From Clostridiales bacterium (lineage in GTDB: Bacteria > Bacillota > Clostridia > Lachnospirales > WQUN01), in contig JAISZF010000124.1 in assembly GCA_031269415.1 (NCBI GenBank), positions 1 to 9,209 on the forward strand: 9,209 nt of DNA, in the 5' to 3' direction. Position numbers and translations under genes: made by a program. The notes beneath the pieces are model-generated. The model was given only the letters and a program-made list of their open reading frames with translations. It was not told the DNA's origin and did no database searches. Below, in pieces: positions 6,314 through 9,209 of this stretch. Each line of letters begins with the position of its first letter. The stretch's first letter is position 1.

Positions 6314-7873
6314 GTGACTGACATGAAAAGACTGCTGCTGTTTTTAACGATTTCGATTGGATACGCCGCCGGATTTTCGCTGACGGCCTACGCTTTGCCG
6401 GGCGATATGGGTTTTTTCGGCGGCATATCCGAAGGCCGGCGGCTGCCTAAAACGACGGAAACGCTGCTATCGGGCGAAACGCGTATAGGCGCCGATCCCA
6501 ATGAGACGCGAACGTTTCCATATAAGGAAATCGTGTTCCTCACAGGAAGACCTGTTGAATTCACCGGTATGCTGGAGGTATCCGGCGCTAACGGCGCTCT
6601 TCCTAACACAGTAAACGGGAATTATACCCAAATGCTGCGCGTATACCCTTCCGCGTCCTCCGGCACGGATGTCAGTATCAACAGAAACATCGTTTTTACG
6701 GTGAACTACCACAGGGAAGGCAGTCAATTGATTAAAGATTTCAGTGTGCGCGACTGGACCGAGACGATAAGCGTGGGCGAAGCGGGTTTTAATCTGGACA
6801 GGGAGCAGTCGGGTTTTGATATCAGCATACTGGAGCATGAAACGCCCGGTATTGGATATTACCGCGGGGATGTGTCGGCCAGGAGCGTATACACCACAGG
6901 TGGAACCGGCGGGGAGGCCGAGAGACTGACGCTGGATACGCGCGATTCGTTCTATGGATACGCCTGCGCCTGGTCTGGAGCGGAGGCGCACAGAATGGAC
7001 GCGGCGCTATCGGGTAACAACTGGCAGATGATGTACCAAATCCGGCCTTGCGTATCGACAAACAAGACTTTATGGTATACTGAAAATGAGCCGAGCGCTA
7101 TCAGCTTCGACGGCAATTATAAAGAGGTGCTGCAAAACCAAAGCGGTCTGAGGTATAATATCCTGCAGGCTCCGATCATTTTCCCGGATCAGCCTGCGGA
7201 GGGCGGCGCCAGCATCCCCACCCGCAATACGTTCGAGCAGTTGATCGCCGCTGACGTAGGTTTTTTAAAAGGGCACCCGGCAATGGAGGATATCCGCGAG
7301 CTCTACAGTATGCGAGTCTTGGACGGGGATCCCACTTTTTTCAAGCCTGAACAAGCCATAACAAGGGCACAGTTTGTCAGCGCGCTGGCTAAGGCTGTTA
7401 AGCTGCCGGTCGAAATCGCGGAAGCCGCTCCCAGGGGGAGACGAGCGCTGGCCCCGCCCATAGTGTTTCCGGATGTACAGCCGAACCGCCCGGACTATCC
7501 TTATCTGATGGCCGCTTACCGAAACGGTGTGGCCGTCGGTCGGGACGACGGCGCGTTTTATTCGGATTCGCTGCTGGAACGCCAGGAAGCGTTTGTCATA
7601 CTTATACGCGCCTTAGGTATTGGGAGCCTGGGGAGCCGCCCGGCGCAAAATACCCACTTCGCGGACGACAGTCAGATTGCGTGGTGGGCCAGGCAAAGCC
7701 TGAACGAGGCTTATCGCCTGGGGCTGATTAAGCCGGAGCCGGACGGACGGATCCGTCCGAGGGAATATGTGTCTAAGGCCGAGGCTGCCGCGATGTTAAG
7801 GGAATTGGTAGATTATATGCGTGTAGGGATTGCGTCGGATTATGCTGAACATATTGTGAATTATGTCGGCTAG
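6314..7873 (+). CDS. Secreted protein with unique N-terminal domain and C-terminal SLH repeats
   Basis: This 519-aa protein has a signal peptide (KRLLLFLTISIGYAAG onward, cleavage probably after the AYA at about 25-27). A beta-rich domain of about 260 residues (30-290) matches nothing I recognise. Three SLH repeats complete the C-terminus: about 313-362 (FFKPEQAITRAQFVSALAKA), 384-435 (VFPDVQPNRPDYPYLMAAYR) and 448-501 (HFADDSQIAWWARQSLNEAY). The start is ambiguous: GTG 6314 has GAGGA seven bases upstream, while ATG 6323 has GGGTGA five bases upstream; both leave an intact signal peptide. It lies 9 bp after the previous SLH gene and 16 bp before the protease, so it is co-transcribed. Its SLH repeats are at the opposite end from those of its neighbour. 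It is probably a wall-anchored surface protein; specific role unknown. Confidence 0.87.
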   Translation: MTDMKRLLLFLTISIGYAAGFSLTAYALPGDMGFFGGISEGRRLPKTTETLLSGETRIGADPNETRTFPYKEIVFLTGRPVEFTGMLEVSGANGALPNTVNGNYTQMLRVYPSASSGTDVSINRNIVFTVNYHREGSQLIKDFSVRDWTETISVGEAGFNLDREQSGFDISILEHETPGIGYYRGDVSARSVYTTGGTGGEAERLTLDTRDSFYGYACAWSGAEAHRMDAALSGNNWQMMYQIRPCVSTNKTLWYTENEPSAISFDGNYKEVLQNQSGLRYNILQAPIIFPDQPAEGGASIPTRNTFEQLIAADVGFLKGHPAMEDIRELYSMRVLDGDPTFFKPEQAITRAQFVSALAKAVKLPVEIAEAAPRGRRALAPPIVFPDVQPNRPDYPYLMAAYRNGVAVGRDDGAFYSDSLLERQEAFVILIRALGIGSLGSRPAQNTHFADDSQIAWWARQSLNEAYRLGLIKPEPDGRIRPREYVSKAEAAAMLRELVDYMRVGIASDYAEHIVNYVG

Positions 7874-7889
7874 AGGTTGGAGGAGTAGT

Positions 7890-9209
7890 ATGAAAAAGGG
7901 GTTCCTTTGGGTCGCCGTTGCCGTATGTTTACTGACGCCGATAAGCGCGCGCGCGGAAGACGTGGTTCTTACCGAGTCTGAAAAGATTCAATTAGCGGCG
8001 GAATTATTAGCGGAAGTAATGGATTTGCTGACGGAACAGTATGTCGGGGAAGAGTTATCTCCGGAGTACCTATATGAATCCGCTCTGCGCGGTATGATGG
8101 ATTCATTGGATCCTTACAGCGCTTATCTTACATCGGAAGAATTAGACGAGCTGGAGAAGAGCTTCTCCGGCAAGATGTACGGCATCGGCATAACATTGCA
8201 TATTTCGGATAATAACGTACCCGCCATCAGCTCTGTGCTGACGGACAGTCCCGCTGAAAAATCCGGACTGATTAACGGCGATATACTGCTTGAGGTCAAT
8301 GGAAAAGAGATACAAGGGTTGTCGCTGGATGAAATCCTGTCAATAATCAGCGAGTCGGACACTGTCACGATAAAAGTACAGCGCGGGATCGAAACCTTTG
8401 AAAAAATTATTCAAAAAGAGGAGATTGCCGTTAAGACGGTCGCGACCGCCCCGTTTGAGGAACTGTTGGATTCGGCAAAGCAACGCGATAACAGCGCTTT
8501 AAGGTATATTGTTATAAGCGAGTTCGGCAGCGAGACAGACAGAGAGTTCGGTGAGCTGATAAGTACGCTGCGCGAGCAGGGCGTCAGGCGGGTTATTATT
8601 GATCTCCGCGGAAACCCCGGCGGGTACGCCGATTCCGTAATAAAGATCTGTAACCGGATAGTCCCCAAGGGCCCAATCATGTTTACCATAGATAAACAGG
8701 GTAATAGACTGGAGATAGTGTCCAAACTCGAGGAACAGCCGTTTGAGAAGATTGTCGTTTTAACGGATCAGGGCACCGCGTCAGCCGCCGAGGTGCTGGC
8801 CTCAGCCCTTCAGGACTCTAAAGCCGCGGTAGTCGTCGGAGAAACGACATACGGCAAGGGCATAATTCAGTCCTTATATCCCATGCCGACCGGGGGCGCT
8901 TTAAAGTTTACCACGGAAGAATATCTGCGCAGAAGCGGCGATAAGCTCGACAAGATCGGTGTTACCCCCGATATAATGGCGGAGATGCCCGGTTTGATAT
9001 CGGAACCGGTAGTCCTCAATGAAATCAACGCCAGCGAGACCCTGCCAAAGGTCAGGGACGCGCTATCCTATTTAGGATATAAACTGGATCCCGTCGCCGA
9101 CGCGAAGATTTACGACAGCGCCATGAACGAGGCGGTGAAACGTTTCCAAACGAATTCCGAGCTGGAGGCGACCGGCGATTTAGACGCGAATACGCTGATT
9201 AAGCTGAAC
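7890..9209 (+). CDS. S41 family C-terminal processing peptidase (CtpA-like), 3' end beyond window
   Basis: The first 440 residues are present without a stop. Visible parts are a signal peptide (1-22, LWVAVAVCLLTPISARA), an N-terminal helical region with the family motif ALRGMMDSLDPYSAYLT (65-81), and a PDZ domain (about 95-170, with YGIGITL, SPAEKSGLINGDILLEVNG). The S41 core follows (about 205-365), including DLRGNPGG (238-245). Catalytic residues read as Ser298 in GTASAAE, Lys323 in TYGKGIIQ and Gln327. From about 385 a peptidoglycan-binding-1-like domain begins (VRDALSYLGYKLD... AVKRFQ... GDLDANTLIKL), reaching the window edge; only a short tail is likely missing. ATG 7890 follows GGAGGAG (7879-7885). 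The family cleaves exported proteins near C-termini with a Ser-Lys dyad. Placement after two SLH genes suggests envelope protein processing or turnover; the substrates are not shown. Confidence 0.95.
   Translation, partial: MKKGFLWVAVAVCLLTPISARAEDVVLTESEKIQLAAELLAEVMDLLTEQYVGEELSPEYLYESALRGMMDSLDPYSAYLTSEELDELEKSFSGKMYGIGITLHISDNNVPAISSVLTDSPAEKSGLINGDILLEVNGKEIQGLSLDEILSIISESDTVTIKVQRGIETFEKIIQKEEIAVKTVATAPFEELLDSAKQRDNSALRYIVISEFGSETDREFGELISTLREQGVRRVIIDLRGNPGGYADSVIKICNRIVPKGPIMFTIDKQGNRLEIVSKLEEQPFEKIVVLTDQGTASAAEVLASALQDSKAAVVVGETTYGKGIIQSLYPMPTGGALKFTTEEYLRRSGDKLDKIGVTPDIMAEMPGLISEPVVLNEINASETLPKVRDALSYLGYKLDPVADAKIYDSAMNEAVKRFQTNSELEATGDLDANTLIKLN

Noticed and set aside
6467..6991. 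Long minus-strand frame (174 codons) inside the second SLH gene
   Set aside because: It is opposite a gene with a clear signal peptide and SLH repeats, and its translation is Arg-rich and low in recognisable structure.
8123..8725. Minus-strand Ser-rich frames opposite the protease
   Set aside because: They are antisense shadows of the S41 peptidase, whose motifs are unambiguous on the plus strand.
1..9209. CRISPR arrays, tRNA or rRNA genes, defence or retron systems
   Set aside because: No regularly spaced repeats, cloverleaf-like segments, rRNA-like stretches or reverse transcriptase motifs were seen on either strand.

Overview
The window looks like a chromosomal segment of a Gram-positive, S-layer-bearing Clostridia-like bacterium (Firmicutes). 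The signs are Shine-Dalgarno sites of the GGAGG/GGGGTGA type, an ECF sigma factor paired with a large membrane-anchored anti-sigma protein, S-layer-homology (SLH) proteins with Gram-positive secretion signals, and an S41 C-terminal processing peptidase with a peptidoglycan-binding tail. The exact taxon cannot be fixed from this sequence.

Layout. Positions 2-139 are the last 45 codons of a gene I do not recognise. A strong symmetric terminator hairpin follows (about 217-277). Positions 295-2339 hold a compact two-gene signalling module: an ECF sigma factor (367-903) whose stop codon overlaps the ATG of a 479-aa single-pass anti-sigma protein (900-2339). A promoter-like sequence of possible ECF type lies just upstream. 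The module ends in a second hairpin terminator (2334-2385) that is a 44/52 gap-free copy of the first, so near-identical terminators bracket it. Positions 2391-3203 contain no intact gene. They are a patchwork of remnants: a minus-strand fragment resembling the C-terminal domain of a glycoside-hydrolase-like protein (2461-2727), the C-terminal third of an IS110-family transposase (2757 to about 3080, minus strand), and a short plus-strand ORF tail (3132-3203) that runs into a Rho-independent terminator (3214-3252).

From 3350 to the right edge is a tight plus-strand operon with gaps of 9 and 16 bp. It encodes a 984-aa secreted protein with N-terminal SLH repeats and a long array of beta-rich modules, a 519-aa secreted protein with C-terminal SLH repeats, and an S41/CtpA-type protease (7890 to beyond the window) with signal peptide, PDZ domain, Ser-Lys catalytic residues and a peptidoglycan-binding domain. 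My inference is that this is a cell-envelope operon: two proteins anchored to the secondary cell-wall polymer, plus a processing protease acting in the same extracytoplasmic compartment. The sigma/anti-sigma pair may sense envelope state, but nothing in the sequence directly links it to the operon. The least ordinary features are the bracketing terminator repeats, the remnant cluster and the modular SLH protein. I did not find a clear new defence or mobile system.
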